Positions 7,424 to 15,418 of a DNA stretch of 39,270 nucleotides are shown in pieces. The stretch covers positions 1 through 39,270 of the forward strand of contig NZ_CAJATU010000105.1 of assembly GCF_903944925.1 (NCBI RefSeq). The letters are read 5' to 3'. This DNA comes from an uncultured Rhodopila sp. (GTDB lineage Bacteria; Pseudomonadota; Alphaproteobacteria; Acetobacterales; Acetobacteraceae). Below the pieces are notes generated by a model. It worked only from the letters and a program-made list of their open reading frames with translations. It had not been told where the DNA came from and made no database searches. Positions within the stretch are counted from its first letter, which is position 1; each line of letters begins with the position of its first letter. A program made the position numbers and the translations under genes.

Positions 7424-9025
7424 TTAAGCAGATCGTTCGGGTGTATCTCGTTCCGTTGTTTCATCGGGGCGCCCTTTTATCTCATAATGGGCTTTCGAGT
7501 CGCGCTCATATTCCCCCTTTATGAAAACTAGATGCCCTTTCCGAACGAGACGATCCAGATCCTTCTTGCTTGTGTGCCATGTTCGTCCGCTCAAGCGTGC
7601 AGCATCCGAAACCTGAATGGACTTGTTCCGGAAGGCAAAAGCAACGATCTTGACTTCATGCTCTTGAAGCTTCTTCCATGCCTCGACGCCAAAAAATTGG
7701 GCAACATCGCGGTCAGTCGCCCGCTTTCTCGTTTCGTGGTCATTGCGGAGCGTTACCCTTACGACGACGCCGTGGAGCGCCTCCTGCCTAAAAACCGGGT
7801 CAGGCAGGCCCCACTCCATCATGCTTGCCCGAATTCGGCGCGTGCCCTCGCGTGCCATTTGAACATATCCAAGATACCGCAGGGCATCCATGAGATGGTA
7901 GTTTCGGGTCGCTCTTACGCTGTAAATCGTATTTTCGTTCACAGGGGGCACGAATCCGCCAGGACTTTCTATTTCAACGCGATCGGGGAAAAACTTGATC
8001 GTCACTTCGCTTCCGCTATAGCTGTATGAGCGGTGGACTAGAGCATTAACGAGAGATTCGAACCAAGCCCACCGCGGATACTCCGGAGTAGTTACAAACT
8101 TCCCTTCTTTGTTGAGCCAGGTAACAGAAAAAATTGTGTCTTCTATGACAGCGTTTGCCTCAAATATAATCTGAACGATGTTTCCTTCAACAAATTTGTC
8201 TCTGATCGGAGTATAGTCGTCGCCGACACCCTCTGCAGAGAGGAAGCGCTGGATCCGGACGCGGCATCCTGGAATCGACCGCCTCGGATCAAGTCCAGCA
8301 AGAAGAACGAGATTGTTAAACGGGATAAGAGCGCCGTTTTCGCGCACAGCCAAGTGGCGATCCTCAAGAACCTCATCGTTTGACCATGACGACCGACTCT
8401 CGCGCTGTCTGAATGCGTCGCAAAAGTCCTGGATTATTCTCAGATCGAAGTCCGCAGGATAATTGTATGGTGCCGGATCGATCTCAAATGCACGCTCTTG
8501 GCGTGTTGAGCGGAAATCTCGCTTTTCTTCGTCGCTCATCTTGTGGCGGCTGTCACCATATCGAATCCAGGCGTCTCCTTTGTTTGTCTCAATTAGGCGG
8601 CCAATATAGGGAATATATACTGCCAAGCAGAAATCAGGCTTATTATTCACAACAACTGCAAATTTGCGAAACTCGGGACGCGCCTGTGGGCACATGCTGA
8701 GATGGCAGGTTTCGATCCGGTTCAGAGCGTTTTGATGCAGCTTGGAGCAGCCCAGAGCATTGCCTTCGCTGTCAGCGCCAAACACAATGACGCCGCCATC
8801 GACGGTATTCGAGAACGTACTGAGATAGGTTGAAAGGTCCTCAAAATCGACGCGTCCGGCGCTCTTATAATCGATTCGGCGGTCCTCGGCGAAATGCCCC
8901 ATCAACCGCTGGTTAAGCCGCACCCAAATCTCACGCGGGGTCCACATAGCCGGATTGTCATCAGGCGTGAACATGTCGTCGAACGGTAGCTCAAATTGCT
9001 CAGGTTTCAGCATGCTGCCCATCAT
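7424..9025 (-). CDS. Schlafen/AlbA_2 domain ATP-binding protein
   Basis: The 533-residue protein resembles the COG2865 group (divergent AAA-4). An N-terminal AlbA_2 domain (about residues 45-170) shows RIDYKSAGRVDFEDLSTYLS, NTVDGGVIVFGAD and GRLIETNKGDAWIRYGDSRH. A central GHKL-like ATP-binding part follows, with FESLVNALVHRSYSYSGSEV and VEIESPGGFVPP. The C-terminus has a winged-helix-like stretch (SDAARLSGRTWHTSKKDLDR). Family members act as nucleic-acid-binding regulators, and some occur in phage defence, but function here is unproven. The gene is visibly less GC-rich than its neighbours, suggesting recent transfer. In-frame ATGs at 9025, 9022 and 9013 are possible starts. A perfect inverted repeat covers its promoter. 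Confidence 0.8.
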   Translation of the reverse strand: MMGSMLKPEQFELPFDDMFTPDDNPAMWTPREIWVRLNQRLMGHFAEDRRIDYKSAGRVDFEDLSTYLSTFSNTVDGGVIVFGADSEGNALGCSKLHQNALNRIETCHLSMCPQARPEFRKFAVVVNNKPDFCLAVYIPYIGRLIETNKGDAWIRYGDSRHKMSDEEKRDFRSTRQERAFEIDPAPYNYPADFDLRIIQDFCDAFRQRESRSSWSNDEVLEDRHLAVRENGALIPFNNLVLLAGLDPRRSIPGCRVRIQRFLSAEGVGDDYTPIRDKFVEGNIVQIIFEANAVIEDTIFSVTWLNKEGKFVTTPEYPRWAWFESLVNALVHRSYSYSGSEVTIKFFPDRVEIESPGGFVPPVNENTIYSVRATRNYHLMDALRYLGYVQMAREGTRRIRASMMEWGLPDPVFRQEALHGVVVRVTLRNDHETRKRATDRDVAQFFGVEAWKKLQEHEVKIVAFAFRNKSIQVSDAARLSGRTWHTSKKDLDRLVRKGHLVFIKGEYERDSKAHYEIKGRPDETTERDTPERSA

Positions 9026-9058
9026 ACAGTGTGTCGACGCCGCCTCGACACACTGTAT
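9024..9058. promoter_or_regulatory. 14-bp perfect inverted repeat over the promoter of the AlbA_2 gene
   Basis: ATACAGTGTGTCGA (9024-9037) is repeated exactly in inverted form at 9045-9058 around a 7-nt centre. It overlaps the -10 box (9056-9061) and reaches the first start codon, so a bound dimer would block transcription. It looks like an operator, most simply for autoregulation. In RNA it would also form a strong hairpin over the start codons. Confidence 0.6.
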
Positions 9059-9084
9059 ATAGAGGCCAAAGGCGCCTTCGTCAC
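9056..9084 (-). promoter_or_regulatory. Predicted promoter of the AlbA_2 gene
   Basis: On the minus strand GTGACG (9084-9079) is followed by exactly 17 bp and then TATATA (9061-9056). The expected transcript start is near 9049, inside the inverted repeat. Confidence 0.5.
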
Positions 9085-9172
9085 GTTGGTTTTTTGTAAA
9101 TTGGGGCGCATCTCTGGCGTATGAATGCCCATGCAGCCAACCCTGTCCGGAAAGCCTGCGACCTTCCCACCC

Positions 9173-9877
9173 TCACCCCAACAGAACCCCCAACTCCGCC
9201 ATACTCCCCACCACCAGATCCGGCTGATGCACCCACCGGGCAAACGGCCGCCGCCGCCGATCCACAAACACCGTCCGCATCCCCGCCGCCTTCGCCCCCA
9301 CGCAATCGAACTCGTGGTTCGCCACGAACAGCACCGCCTCCACCCCCACGCCCATCTTCCGTGCCGCCATCTCATACGTCGCTCGCGCCGGCTTGAACGC
9401 ATTCGCCTCCGCCACCGAGATCACCGCATCGAACGCCACTCCATGCCAAGGCAGCGCCGCCGCCAGCATATCCGGGTCCCCGTTCGACAGCACCGCCAGC
9501 CGATACCGCCCGCGCAGCCGATCGAGCGCCGCCGGCACCTCCGGAAAGCAGGTCAGCCGCTCGATCGAGCCAACCAGAAACCGCACCTCCGCCTCGGAAT
9601 GCGCGATCCCCGCCCGGTCCATCACCTGCCGCACCGACAGATGCCCGATCTCCCGGTACGGCGTGTGCGCCAGCCCCAGCAGCGCGTCGATCATCGAGTT
9701 CTCGAAATGCGTCCGCCGCCACCACGTCACGAACGCATCCGGATCAACCACCGAGCCTTTCTCCCGCAGGAACCCCGCCGCCACCGCCCGCAGCCCGCCC
9801 TGCATATCGACGATCGTGCCATACTGGTCGAACATGCAGACCGAAACGGACTCTTTCAGCTCCGAGACAGACGTCAT
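9173..9877 (-). CDS. HAD hydrolase, haloacid dehalogenase type II-like
   Basis: The 234-residue protein has the haloacid dehalogenase superfamily signature. The nucleophile motif is VCMFDQYGTIVD near residue 14. Motif II follows as LAVLSNGDPDML, a conserved Lys lies in EANAFKPARATYEMAA, and motif IV is LFVANHEFDCVGAKAAGM. The NHEFDC block is typical of L-2-haloacid dehalogenases, which hydrolyse short 2-haloalkanoic acids. Substrate is not proven, and related enzymes act on other small acids. The ATG at 9877 with AGAGG upstream is preferred to longer in-frame starts. It is divergent from alanine dehydrogenase. Confidence 0.85.
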   Translation of the reverse strand: MTSVSELKESVSVCMFDQYGTIVDMQGGLRAVAAGFLREKGSVVDPDAFVTWWRRTHFENSMIDALLGLAHTPYREIGHLSVRQVMDRAGIAHSEAEVRFLVGSIERLTCFPEVPAALDRLRGRYRLAVLSNGDPDMLAAALPWHGVAFDAVISVAEANAFKPARATYEMAARKMGVGVEAVLFVANHEFDCVGAKAAGMRTVFVDRRRRPFARWVHQPDLVVGSMAELGVLLG

Positions 9878-9951
9878 GGTCCCACACCTCTTTGTCTTGC
9901 AATCAGCCCGCCCGGACCGACATCGTAAAGACACCGTCAGGAGCCAGCGCA

Positions 9952-11061
9952 GTGAAGATCGGCGTTCCCAAGGAGATCAAGACCCACGAATACCGCGTCG
10001 GCCTCACCCCGGCCGGCACCCGCGAGCTCACCCATCACGGCCACCAGGTCATCATCGAGCATAACGCCGGCACCGGCATCGGCTTCAACGACGAAGCATA
10101 CATCCAAGCCGGCGCCACCATCCAACCCACCGCGGCGGCGGTGTTCGAAACCGCCGACATGATCGTCAAGGTCAAGGAACCGCAGCCGTCGGAAATCGCC
10201 CTGCTGCGCCCCGGCCAGATCCTGTTCACCTACCTCCACCTCGCCGCCGACAAGGCGCAGACCGAGGGCCTGATCCGTTCCAAAGCCACCTGCATCGCCT
10301 ATGAGACGGTAACCGATCGCACCGGCGCCCTGCCGCTGCTCGCCCCCATGAGCGAGGTCGCCGGCCGCATGTCCATCCAGGTTGGCGCCCATTGCCTGGA
10401 GCATGAACAGGGCGGCGCCGGCATCCTGCTCGGCGGCGTCCCCGGCGTGCCGCCTGCGAAGGTGGTGGTGCTCGGCGGCGGCGTCGCCGGCACCAACGCC
10501 GCCCGCATGGCGGTGGGGCTGGAGGCCAGCGTCACCATCATCGACAAGTCGCTGCAACGCCTGAAGGAACTCGACCTGCAATTCGGCGCCCGCGCCACGA
10601 CCTTGTTCGCCACCACCGCCTCGGTCGAGCAGGCCGTGCTGGCAGCCGACTTGGTCATCGGCGCCGTGCTGGTGCCGGGCGCCGCGGCGCCGAAGCTGGT
10701 GACGGCGGAAATGGTCAAGCGGATGCGCCCCGGCTCGGTGCTGGTGGATATCGCCATCGACCAGGGCGGCTGCTTCGAGACCAGCCGTCCGACCACCCAC
10801 TCCAGCCCGACATTTAAACAGGACGGCGTGGTGCATTACTGTGTCACCAACATGCCCGGTGCCGTGGCGCGGACGTCCACCTTCGCGCTGACCAACGCCA
10901 CCTTGCCGTTTGTGCTGGCGCTGGCCGGGAAGGGGTGGCGGCAGGCGCTGCAAGACGATCCGCATCTGGCGGCCGGGCTGAACATCCATGACGGTGAGGT
11001 GACGTACGCCGCCGTCGCCCGCGCGCTCGGCCTGCCGCACACGGCGTTGCAGCAGGTCTGA
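9952..11061 (+). CDS. ald: Alanine dehydrogenase
   Basis: This 369-residue enzyme interconverts L-alanine and pyruvate plus ammonia with NAD. It has the family opening MKIGVPKEIKTHEYRVGLTP with the substrate-binding R15. The catalytic residues are visible as K75 (IVKVKEP) and H96 (TYLHLAAD). The Rossmann motif GGGVAGTNAARMA lies near residue 180, and the VDIAIDQGG loop carries the catalytic Asp. Length equals the family norm. The GTG at 9952 is chosen because AGGAG (9939-9943) lies 8 bp upstream and the family begins exactly there. The gene is single, with no obvious operon partner. Confidence 0.95.
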   Translation: MKIGVPKEIKTHEYRVGLTPAGTRELTHHGHQVIIEHNAGTGIGFNDEAYIQAGATIQPTAAAVFETADMIVKVKEPQPSEIALLRPGQILFTYLHLAADKAQTEGLIRSKATCIAYETVTDRTGALPLLAPMSEVAGRMSIQVGAHCLEHEQGGAGILLGGVPGVPPAKVVVLGGGVAGTNAARMAVGLEASVTIIDKSLQRLKELDLQFGARATTLFATTASVEQAVLAADLVIGAVLVPGAAAPKLVTAEMVKRMRPGSVLVDIAIDQGGCFETSRPTTHSSPTFKQDGVVHYCVTNMPGAVARTSTFALTNATLPFVLALAGKGWRQALQDDPHLAAGLNIHDGEVTYAAVARALGLPHTALQQV

Positions 11062-11176
11062 TGTCCAGCGTTTAAGACCTTTGGGTTATTGTTTGCTGCG
11101 ACCGCGAACGTCACCTTTCCGCCAGCAGAAGGCGCCTAGGCGCGCTGCTTTCTTGGACGTTTCCTCCCTGACCTCC

Positions 11177-11200
11177 GGCAGCGCCTCACGGCGCTGCCGT
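11177..11200. terminator. Perfect 10-bp stem-loop downstream of ald
   Basis: CGGCAGCGCC (11177-11186) pairs fully with GGCGCTGCCG (11191-11200) around a TCAC loop, followed by TCCTTT. It lies about 115 bp after the ald stop. The stem is strong but the T tract is interrupted, so it could be a terminator or another RNA structure. The rest of 11062-11303 shows no gene. Confidence 0.4.
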
Positions 11201-11303
11201 CCTTTGCAGGCCCCGGAGGCTTGCGCCGCGTCCAGCCTTGCGCAATGCTGAACCCGTGACGATAACGTCCGAGCAAACCGACCATCACGACGGAGTTCAC
11301 ACC

Positions 11304-11477
11304 ATGACCCGCCTCCTGGCCGCCGCCGTTCTCCTTGCCGTTGCCGCCGCCCCCGCCATTGCCTGCGACTACCAGAAGTCGGTTTCGACCGACGCGCAGA
11401 AGCGCGCCGTCGCCTCACAGCCCGCGGATCATTCGACCGCTCCGTCCCGCACCACGGGCGACCGCAAGGCCTCCTAG
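11304..11477 (+). CDS. Small secreted hypothetical protein
   Basis: The 57-residue product starts at an ATG preceded by CGGAG. It has a textbook signal peptide (MTRLLAAAVLLAVAAAPAIA) cut before CDYQKSV. The mature peptide of about 37 residues has a single Cys at or next to its N-terminus and is rich in Ser, Ala, Lys and Thr. The sequence before the Cys (PAIAC) is only a poor lipobox, so it may be periplasmic and not lipid-anchored. I recognise no family. Confidence 0.6.
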   Translation: MTRLLAAAVLLAVAAAPAIACDYQKSVSTDAQKRAVASQPADHSTAPSRTTGDRKAS

Positions 11478-11494
11478 GCCGGCCTGCGACGACC

Positions 11495-11524
11495 TTGCGA
11501 CCCGGCCGACAGGTGTGCCATAAG
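11495..11524 (+). promoter_or_regulatory. Predicted promoter of the tRNA-Leu gene
   Basis: TTGCGA (11495-11500), an 18-bp spacer and CATAAG (11519-11524) place a transcript start near 11531, four bases before the mature tRNA 5' end. Match to consensus is moderate. Confidence 0.4.
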
Positions 11525-11534
11525 AATGGCTGTT

Positions 11535-11834
11535 GGCCCTCTGTCGGAATTGGTAGACGAACGCGACTCATCGTAATTTGGGTGCCCCGGTGGAAATGCC
11601 GGGAGTAGAACCGCTCAAAGTCGGGGAAGGCTTAACTGCTAATCCCGAGCCAAGCCCGGAAACGGGAAGGTGTAGAGACTGGACGGGCGGCGCCTGAACC
11701 GCTGCGGCTTCGGCCGCCGGAATGGCGAAGGGACAGTCCAGACCACGAACCCTGATGGGGCGGCGAAAGCCGAAGTGGTACGAAAATCGCGCGCCCTAAC
11801 GGGCATCCCGGTTCGACTCCGGGGAGGGCCACCA
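11535..11834 (+). tRNA. tRNA-Leu(CAA), interrupted by a group I intron
   Basis: Exons at 11535-11569 and 11783-11834 join to an 87-nt class II tRNA. The acceptor stem GGCCCTC pairs fully with GAGGGCC (11824-11830). The D arm CGGAATTGGTAGACG is the leucine form. The anticodon stem CGCGA (11562-11566) pairs with TCGCG (11787-11791). The T stem CCCGG/CCGGG encloses TTCGACT. A long variable arm GCCC-TAAC-GGGC marks a class II tRNA. The joined anticodon loop is CTCAAAA, giving anticodon CAA. Discriminator A and an encoded CCA end the gene. Serine and tyrosine are excluded by the anticodon and D arm. The gene ends 4 bp before the stop codon of the convergent YbaK-type gene. Confidence 0.93.
11570..11782 (+). 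ncRNA. Group I self-splicing intron in the anticodon of tRNA-Leu
   Basis: This 213-nt insert lies between tRNA positions 34 and 35 and ends in G, as group I introns do. Conserved core blocks are visible. The Q region is AATCCCGAGCCAAGCCC, nearly identical to what I recall of cyanobacterial tRNA-Leu introns. The R region is GTGTAGAGACTGGACGG, and the S region is AAGGGACAGTCC. Hairpins fit P2 (CCCGG/CCGGG), P6a (CCCG-GAAA-CGGG), P8 (a TTCG-capped stem) and P9 (ACCAC/GTGGT, with GGC-GAAA-GCC inside). A guide sequence GGGT in the first 20 bases can pair with exon ACTC to form P1. No endonuclease gene is present. Size and motifs suggest subgroup IC3. Confidence 0.92.
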
Positions 11835-11838
11835 ACGT

Positions 11839-12309
11839 TTATTGTGCGATATCCGCAAACGCCGCACCGGTCAGCCGCGCCAGATCCTCCGGCGTCAGCG
11901 CGAACACCGCGTTCGGCGAACCCGCCGCCGCCCAGATCGTCTGATGGGCGCACAAATCCCGGTCCAGGAAGGTCACCGGCCGGGTCGCATGGCCGAGGGG
12001 CGGCACCCCGCCGATGGCGAAGCCGGTGTGCAGCAACACGAAGTCCGCGTCCGCCCGCTTGATCTTCCGCCCCAGCAGGGCAGCCACCTTCCTGTCGTCG
12101 ACCCGATTCGCTCCGGACGCCACCACCAGCACCGGCTGGCCGTCAGCGGCCCGGAACACCATAGACTTGGCGATCTGCGCCACCTCGCAGCCGACGGCCG
12201 CCGCGGCCTCGGCCGAGGAATGGGTGCTGTCGTCGAATTCCAGGACGCGGAACGCGCCGCCGAGCAGCGCCTGGATTCGCAGCGCACCCTCGCTGCCGGC
12301 TGGTTTCAT
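11839..12309 (-). CDS. YbaK/ProX-type aminoacyl-tRNA deacylase
   Basis: The 156-residue protein belongs to the YbaK/EbsC/ProXp superfamily of free-standing editing domains that hydrolyse mischarged tRNAs such as Ala- or Cys-tRNA-Pro. Family landmarks are IAKSMVFRAADGQPVLVV, with the conserved Lys, then SGANRVDDRKVAALLGRKIK, FAIGGVPPLGH and NAVFALTPEDLARLTGA. The ATG at 12309 follows AGAGG, and the open frame upstream lacks family features. It is divergent from the malic enzyme gene. Specificity for one tRNA cannot be read from the sequence. Confidence 0.85.
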   Translation of the reverse strand: MKPAGSEGALRIQALLGGAFRVLEFDDSTHSSAEAAAAVGCEVAQIAKSMVFRAADGQPVLVVASGANRVDDRKVAALLGRKIKRADADFVLLHTGFAIGGVPPLGHATRPVTFLDRDLCAHQTIWAAAGSPNAVFALTPEDLARLTGAAFADIAQ

Positions 12310-12523
12310 GCTGATCCTCTGGTTGAAGCCGCCGAACCGGCGGAAGCTAAGGATTTCCGGGACAGCGTTCATACTTACCATTGCGCCAGGCTGCGCGCAT
12401 ACGGCACGACTATGCCCGGCCCGCCGCCGCCCGCAACCCGGTCGCCGCTGCATCTCCGGCGCCCGCATTGCCAGCGCCCGAATCCCCGATCATTCTCCCG
12501 CGCTCAACCAAGGACCAACGTCG

Positions 12524-14815
12524 ATGGACGAAGATTTCCGCAAGGCCGCGCTCGACTACCACCGCCTGCCACGGCCCGGAAAACTGGCGATCGAGCCGAC
12601 GAAGCGGATGGCGACGCAGCGCGACCTGGCGCTGGCCTATTCCCCCGGTGTCGCCGCGGCGTGCGAGGAGATCAAGGCGGATCCCAACACCGCCTACGAC
12701 TACACCGCGCGCGGCAACCTCGTCGGCGTGATCTCCAACGGCACCGCCGTGCTCGGGCTTGGCAATATCGGCGCGCTGGCCGGCAAGCCGGTGATGGAGG
12801 GCAAGGCCGTCCTGTTCAAGAAATTCGCCGGCATCGACGTGTTCGACATCGAGGTGGACGCGGCGGACCCTGCCCTGTTCTGCGACGTCGTCGCCGCCCT
12901 GGAACCCACCTTCGGCGCAATCAACCTGGAGGACATCAAGGCACCGGAATGCTTCGCCATCGAGGCCGAGCTGCGCCGCCGCATGCACATCCCGGTGTTC
13001 CATGATGACCAGCACGGCACCGCCATCACCGTCGCCGCCGCCGTGCGCAACGGCTTGCTGCTGCAAGGCAAGGACCTCGCCGACGTCAAGCTGGTGACCT
13101 CCGGCGCGGGGGCGGCGGCGCTGGCCTGCGTCGATCTGCTGGTCTCGATGGGGCTGCGGCCCGCCAACGTCACCCTGACCGACATCAAGGGCGTGATTCG
13201 CTCGGACCGCTCCGACATGCTGCCGAACATGGCCAGGTATGCGCGTGACACGAATGCCACCACGCTGGAGGACGCGCTGCCCGGCGCCGACGTCTTCATG
13301 GGCCTCTCCGCGCCCCGCGTGCTGAAGCCGGAGTGGCTGCCGTTGTTGGCCGACAAGCCGCTGATCCTGGCGCTGGCCAACCCGGATCCGGAGATCGACC
13401 CCGACCTCGTCGCCGCCGCCCGGCCGGACGCCATCATGGCGACCGGCCGCAGCGACTACGCCAACCAGGTCAACAACGTCCTGTGTTTTCCGTTCATTTT
13501 CCGCGGCGCCCTGGACGTCTGGGCGACGACGATCAACGAGGAGATGAAGATCGCCGCGGTGGAAGCCATCGCCAAGCTCGCCCGCGTCGAAGCCAGCGAG
13601 GTGGTCGCCGCCGCCTATGGCGGCTCCGCCCCGGTGTTCGGACCCGAGTACATCATCCCCAAGCCGTTCGACCCGCGTCTGATCCTGGAAATCGCCCCCG
13701 CGGTCGCCAAGGCTGCGATGGCCAGCGGCGTGGCGCGCCGCCCGATCGAGGATTTCGCGGCCTATCAGCACACGCTGGAGCTGTTCGTGTTCCGCTCCGG
13801 CTACCTGATGCGGCCGGTGTTCGAGGCGGCACAGCGCGACCCCAAGCGCCTGGTGCTGGCGGAAGGCGAGGACGAACGTATCCTGCGCGCCGCGCAGACG
13901 ATCGTCGATGACGGCATCGCCCGGCCGATACTGCTCGGCCGCCGCTACGTGATCGCTGCCAAGGTGAAGGAAATGGGGCTGCGCCTCGATCTTGGCGGCG
14001 CGGTGCGGGTGCTCGACCCGGCGATGGACCGCGATGTGTTCGATCGTCTCATTCCGGAATACCAGCGCCTGTGCGGCCGCCTGGGCGTGCCGCCGGAACC
14101 GGCGGCGCGGCGGCTGACCTCTCGCACCTCGGTCGCCGCGGCGATGCTGCTGCATGACGGGCAGGCGGATGCGGCGATCTGCGGCGGCACCGGGGCGTGG
14201 GGGCGGCAGGTGGAATACATCACGCCGATAATTCCGCTCCGCCTCGGGGTGAACCGGCCGTACGCGCTGTCCTGCGTCATCCTGCAGACCGGCATCCTGT
14301 TTCTCTGCGACACATATATGGTGGTCGACCCGACGGCCGAGCAGATCACCGAGATGACCCTGCTGGCATCTGAAGCAGTCCGCGGCTTCGGCGTCACCCC
14401 GAAGGCGGCGCTGCTGTCGCACTCCAGTTTCGGTGCCAGCAATAGCGGTTCGGCATGCAAGATGCGCCAGGCGCTGAAGATGATCCGCGAGCGCGACCCC
14501 GGCCTGGAGGTGGACGGCGAGATGCACGCCGATGCCGCGCTGGTGCAGGCGATCCGCGACCGTGCCGTGCCGAACAGCAGGCTGACCGGCGTCGCCAACC
14601 TGCTGATCATGCCCAACCTCGACTCGGCCAACATCGCCTACAACCTGCTGAAGGCCGCCGCCGACGGGCTGCCCATCGGGCCGATCCTGCTGGGGATGGC
14701 CAAGCCGATTCATGTGGTCGTGCCGAGCGTGACGGCGCGTGGAATCCTCAACCTGGCGGCGCTGGCGGTGGTGGAGGCGCAGGCGATGGCGGTCTCGCCG
14801 GATTCGGCGGAGTGA
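12524..14815 (+). CDS. maeB: NADP-dependent malic enzyme with phosphotransacetylase-like domain
   Basis: This 763-residue protein decarboxylates malate to pyruvate, making NADPH. The malic N-terminal domain has the motif ALAYSPGVAAACEEI, a TAVLGLGNIGALAGKPVMEGKAVLFK block and HDDQHGTAITVAAA. The NAD(P)-binding part follows with SGAGAAALACVDLL. From about residue 405 on it carries the phosphate acetyl/butyryltransferase-like domain (LAEGEDERILRAAQ, then VNRPYALSCVILQTG and GVANLLIMPNLDSANI). This tail is regulatory in MaeB enzymes and senses acetyl-CoA. The length is normal for MaeB. The ATG at 12524 follows AAGGACC. Confidence 0.95.
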   Translation: MDEDFRKAALDYHRLPRPGKLAIEPTKRMATQRDLALAYSPGVAAACEEIKADPNTAYDYTARGNLVGVISNGTAVLGLGNIGALAGKPVMEGKAVLFKKFAGIDVFDIEVDAADPALFCDVVAALEPTFGAINLEDIKAPECFAIEAELRRRMHIPVFHDDQHGTAITVAAAVRNGLLLQGKDLADVKLVTSGAGAAALACVDLLVSMGLRPANVTLTDIKGVIRSDRSDMLPNMARYARDTNATTLEDALPGADVFMGLSAPRVLKPEWLPLLADKPLILALANPDPEIDPDLVAAARPDAIMATGRSDYANQVNNVLCFPFIFRGALDVWATTINEEMKIAAVEAIAKLARVEASEVVAAAYGGSAPVFGPEYIIPKPFDPRLILEIAPAVAKAAMASGVARRPIEDFAAYQHTLELFVFRSGYLMRPVFEAAQRDPKRLVLAEGEDERILRAAQTIVDDGIARPILLGRRYVIAAKVKEMGLRLDLGGAVRVLDPAMDRDVFDRLIPEYQRLCGRLGVPPEPAARRLTSRTSVAAAMLLHDGQADAAICGGTGAWGRQVEYITPIIPLRLGVNRPYALSCVILQTGILFLCDTYMVVDPTAEQITEMTLLASEAVRGFGVTPKAALLSHSSFGASNSGSACKMRQALKMIRERDPGLEVDGEMHADAALVQAIRDRAVPNSRLTGVANLLIMPNLDSANIAYNLLKAAADGLPIGPILLGMAKPIHVVVPSVTARGILNLAALAVVEAQAMAVSPDSAE

Positions 14816-14819
14816 CCCG

Positions 14820-15278
14820 ATGCTGTGGCTGATCCTCGGCGCGGTGGTGCTGTTCGTGCTGATGGGCGGCGCGCGCGCGTTTGAGCGGGCCTCGGTCACC
14901 ACGATCAAGTCGTTCCTGGCCTGGGTGGCGGCGCTGGGCGGGATCGTGTTGGCGCTGCTGCTGATCCTGACCGGCCGCGGCGGCATCGCGCTCGGGCCGC
15001 TGGTGATGTTCGGCCCGCTGCTGTACCGCAAATGGCAGGAATCCCGCGCCAAGGCCATCGGTGGAGGCGGCGGCGCAAGCGCCCGGCCGCCGCCGAACCG
15101 CCCCGGCGCCATGACCCGCAAGGAGGCCTATGAGGTGCTCGGCCTGCATCCCGGCGCGTCGGAAGCGGATATTCGGGATGCGCATCGCCGCCTGATGCGC
15201 GGCGCCCATCCGGATGCCGGCGGGTCGGATTGGCTCGCCAGCCGCGTCAATCAGGCCCGGGACATTCTACTCGGGTAA
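14820..15278 (+). CDS. Membrane-anchored J-domain protein
   Basis: The 152-residue protein has two or three hydrophobic segments in the N-terminal half (residues 1-19, 33-52 and 56-69). A Gly/Pro linker (79-95) follows, then a C-terminal J domain (about 100-152) with EAYEVLGL, ADIRDAHRRLMRGA and the essential HPD at 130-132. Such Tim14/DjlA-like proteins recruit DnaK to the inner membrane. The ATG begins 4 bp after the malic enzyme stop, so the two are likely cotranscribed, although no functional link is obvious. The layout is common in alphaproteobacteria. Confidence 0.88.
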   Translation: MLWLILGAVVLFVLMGGARAFERASVTTIKSFLAWVAALGGIVLALLLILTGRGGIALGPLVMFGPLLYRKWQESRAKAIGGGGGASARPPPNRPGAMTRKEAYEVLGLHPGASEADIRDAHRRLMRGAHPDAGGSDWLASRVNQARDILLG

Positions 15279-15418
15279 CGCGTTCGGCAAGTTTACGGGG
15301 TTGTCGCTATTTCGTGTCCGGGTGTCATCTGATTGTGGCAGTGATTTTTTCCGCTTTCCGCCACATTTCCGCCCGCCCTGCATGGTTCTAACAGGTCATT
15401 TCATACCGGAGTCGACTC

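Noticed and set aside
7303..7524. Plus-strand frame beginning MTAKWPF opposite the end of the AlbA_2 gene
   Set aside because: It overlaps the better-supported gene, has no ribosome binding site and resembles no family.
11632..11953. Minus-strand open frames across the interrupted tRNA gene
   Set aside because: They are antisense to tRNA exons and intron; the RNA structure explains this sequence fully.
15279..15418. Possible terminator or regulator before galU
   Set aside because: GTGGC and GCCAC flank a T run, but the stem is short and the run lies in the loop, so it is not a terminator form.
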